A DNA stretch of 64,000 bases, from NCBI RefSeq assembly GCF_001428625.1, contig NZ_LMIE01000034.1, positions 112,187 to 176,186 on the forward strand. Reading direction: 5' to 3'. This document shows positions 62,676 through 64,000 of the stretch, one piece after another (within the stretch, counting starts at the first letter, position 1; every line of letters begins with the position of its first letter). Under the pieces are notes generated by a model that did not search any database, was not told where the DNA came from, and was given only the letters and a program-made list of their open reading frames with translations. Source of the DNA: Hydrogenophaga sp. Root209 (GTDB lineage: Bacteria; Pseudomonadota; Gammaproteobacteria; Burkholderiales; Burkholderiaceae_C). The position numbers were made by a program, and so were the translations under genes.

Positions 62676-63900
62676 GTAAGCGCGCGGCCATTCCATCTTG
62701 ACCGCAGTGCGCGGTCGTGCTTTTGAGATTGCTTTGTCAGACTGGCTGCCAGCGATGTGGCAGCAGCTCGCCGATCTGGCTGGCGCGCTGCATGGGCAGG
62801 CGTGCCATCACATCGCGCAGGTAGGCATACGGGTCGTGCCCGTTCATGCGCGCCGACTGGATCAGGCTCATGACGGCCGCCGCCCGCTGACCCGCGCGCA
62901 GGCTGCCGGCGAACAGCCAGTTGTTTCGGCCAATGGCAATGGGCCGGATCTGGTTCTCGATCCAGTTGTTGTCCACGGGCAGTTGCCCGTCACTCGCGAA
63001 CCGGGTCAACGCCTCCCAGCGCCGCAGGCTGTAGTCGAGGGCCTTGGCGCTCGCTGAACCCTCGGGCACCTTCTGGCGTTGCAGCAGCATCCACTGGTGC
63101 AAGGCATCGAGCAGCAGCTTCGTTTGTTGTTGCCGGATGGCCCGGCGCTGATCGGCGCTGAGCTCCTTGACCTCACGCTCGATCTCGTAGACACGACCGA
63201 ACTGCTGCAGCGCGAACTCGGCGATCTGGCTTTGGTTCGCCGCGTGCAGATCGAAGAACTTGCGCCTCGCGTGCGCCAGGCAGCCAACCTCGGTCACGCC
63301 ACTGGCGATCAAGGCCTTGTAGCCGCTGAAGTCGTCACAGGTGAGACTGCCTCTCCAGTCACCCAGGAAGCGCCGGGCATGTTCGCCCGAGCGTGATTCG
63401 CAGAAGTCGTAGACGACCACCTTGGTGTTCTCGAAGGCGCCCGTGGCATAGGCCCAGAGGTAGGCCCGGTGCGTCTTTCCGTTGCCCGGCTTGAGCATGG
63501 ACACCGGCGTCTCATCGGCATGCAGCACGCGGTGCTGCAGCGCGGCCGAAGATCGCTTCCTGGCGGTACAGCGGCAAGTGGTCTGCGTACTTGGCCACCA
63601 GCACCTGCGCCAGCAGACCGGTGGTGGGGATGCCCTTGTCGATGACGTGAGGATCGACGGGGACTTGGGTGAGCGTCTCGCACTTCGCGCAGGCCCACTT
63701 GCCCCGTACATGGACGCCCCCTATGCAAGGCTTTCTCTGCTTGACGACCTGAAGGTAAAGATTGCGCCCGTACATTCGGACTGTACGCAGCTCGAGGCTG
63801 CTGTCCATGATGGGAGTAGCTGGTTGACGCCTCGATCGGATGTTCGCACTCGGAAGTGCCGCGGCAAGTGAGGGCTCTGTCAACCACGGTCTGACCTGTC
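62676..63900 (-). mobile_element. IS66-family insertion sequence, partial and degraded
   Basis: The right end is GTAAGCGCGCGGCCATTCC (62676-62694), which has the GTAAGCG start usual for IS66 terminal repeats. The tnpC transposase gene lies inside, on the minus strand, ending 61 bp before this end. The other end and the small genes tnpA and tnpB are not visible before the window stops; the sequence upstream of about 63.7 kb no longer looks like IS66. The element has cut a gene at its right end. Confidence 0.75.
62737..63711 (-). pseudogene. tnpC: IS66 transposase TnpC, internally deleted
   Basis: Two frames carry TnpC. One (63512-63883) has the zinc-finger end GKWACAKCETLTQVPVDPHV and TTGLLAQVLVAKYADHLPLY, stopping at EAIFGRAA. 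The other continues from about 63.54 kb with LQHRVLHADETPVSMLKPGN, FCESRSGEHARRFLGDWRG, TEVGCLAHARRKFFDLH, and ends with NNWLFAGSLRAGQRAAAVMS. The stretch that should join them (PRSTLAQW-type) is missing, with a frame change. The N-terminal region is also lost. The transposase is inactive. Confidence 0.85.
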
Positions 63901-64000
63901 ATGCCATCAAGTTTTGATCGCCTAAGCAATCGGTGGTGGATCCTTTCTACTGCAAGCTTGGCCGTGTCCCGTGTCCGTCTCGCCGCCCGGACTACGCAAC
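63901..64000. other. Window edge, nothing recognised
   Basis: The last 100 bp show no gene, terminal repeat or hairpin that I can support. Confidence 0.5.

Overview
The window is high-GC DNA from a betaproteobacterium, most like the Burkholderiales (Comamonadaceae type). The closest family resemblances of the ETF, acyl-CoA dehydrogenase, PanD/BioB and AtuC/AtuF-type proteins point there; this is judged by eye, not by a search. No rRNA, tRNA or CRISPR array was seen. It falls into three parts.

(1) 1-35 kb is a catabolic gene cluster for CoA thioesters, arranged around a TetR regulator at 15.9-16.5 kb. On the minus strand, read right to left, lie etfB, etfA, an acyl-CoA ligase, a crotonase, a family III CoA-transferase, acetoacetyl-CoA synthetase, a BadI-like ring-opening hydrolase, an acyl-CoA dehydrogenase, a second CoA-transferase, an MmgE/PrpD protein, a CitE-like lyase and a citryl-CoA lyase-like protein. 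They are followed by bioB, panD and a broken bioA. On the plus strand lie an acyl-CoA dehydrogenase, a thiolase, a FadB-type bifunctional enzyme, a biotin-dependent acyl-CoA carboxylase (AtuC/AtuF-like), an overlapping pair of acyl-CoA dehydrogenases, a MoxR ATPase with a VWA protein, a NUDIX/metallo-beta-lactamase fusion, a hot-dog thioesterase, an AtuA (DUF1446) protein, another acyl-CoA dehydrogenase and a second TetR regulator. Together these look like a complete activation, oxidation, carboxylation and cleavage route for a branched or cyclic, terpenoid-like acid. I cannot match the combination to a described pathway.

(2) 35-43 kb is a patchwork of acquired and decaying DNA. A four-gene cassette (glutathione S-transferase, ChrR-like cupin, FAD amine-oxidase-like protein, TetR) lies between the broken 3' end of a glycerophosphodiester phosphodiesterase gene and a truncated copA. 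Next come a small copper-handling set (CopZ-like protein, Met/His-rich lipoprotein, small exported protein) and a second, catalytically dead copA remnant.

(3) 43-64 kb is a defence and mobile-element island. It contains a Fic protein flanked on both sides by the same three-unit repeat array, an HU-like protein, an AbiE-like toxin/antitoxin pair with palindromic operators, a RES/Xre toxin/antitoxin pair, an nrdA fragment and a tyrosine recombinase with an inserted segment. It continues with a two-gene AbiJ-like/PD-(D/E)XK module and an overlapping three-gene module: a PIN-GNAT-PUA fusion, an ASCH protein and a P-loop kinase-like protein. The island ends with an exported protein, a metzincin and a subtilase, an E1/ThiF-like gene with an in-frame amber codon, and a degraded IS66 element that cuts another gene. 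The two compact multi-gene modules at 51.5-55.8 kb and the Fic repeat arrays are the best candidates for something undescribed.
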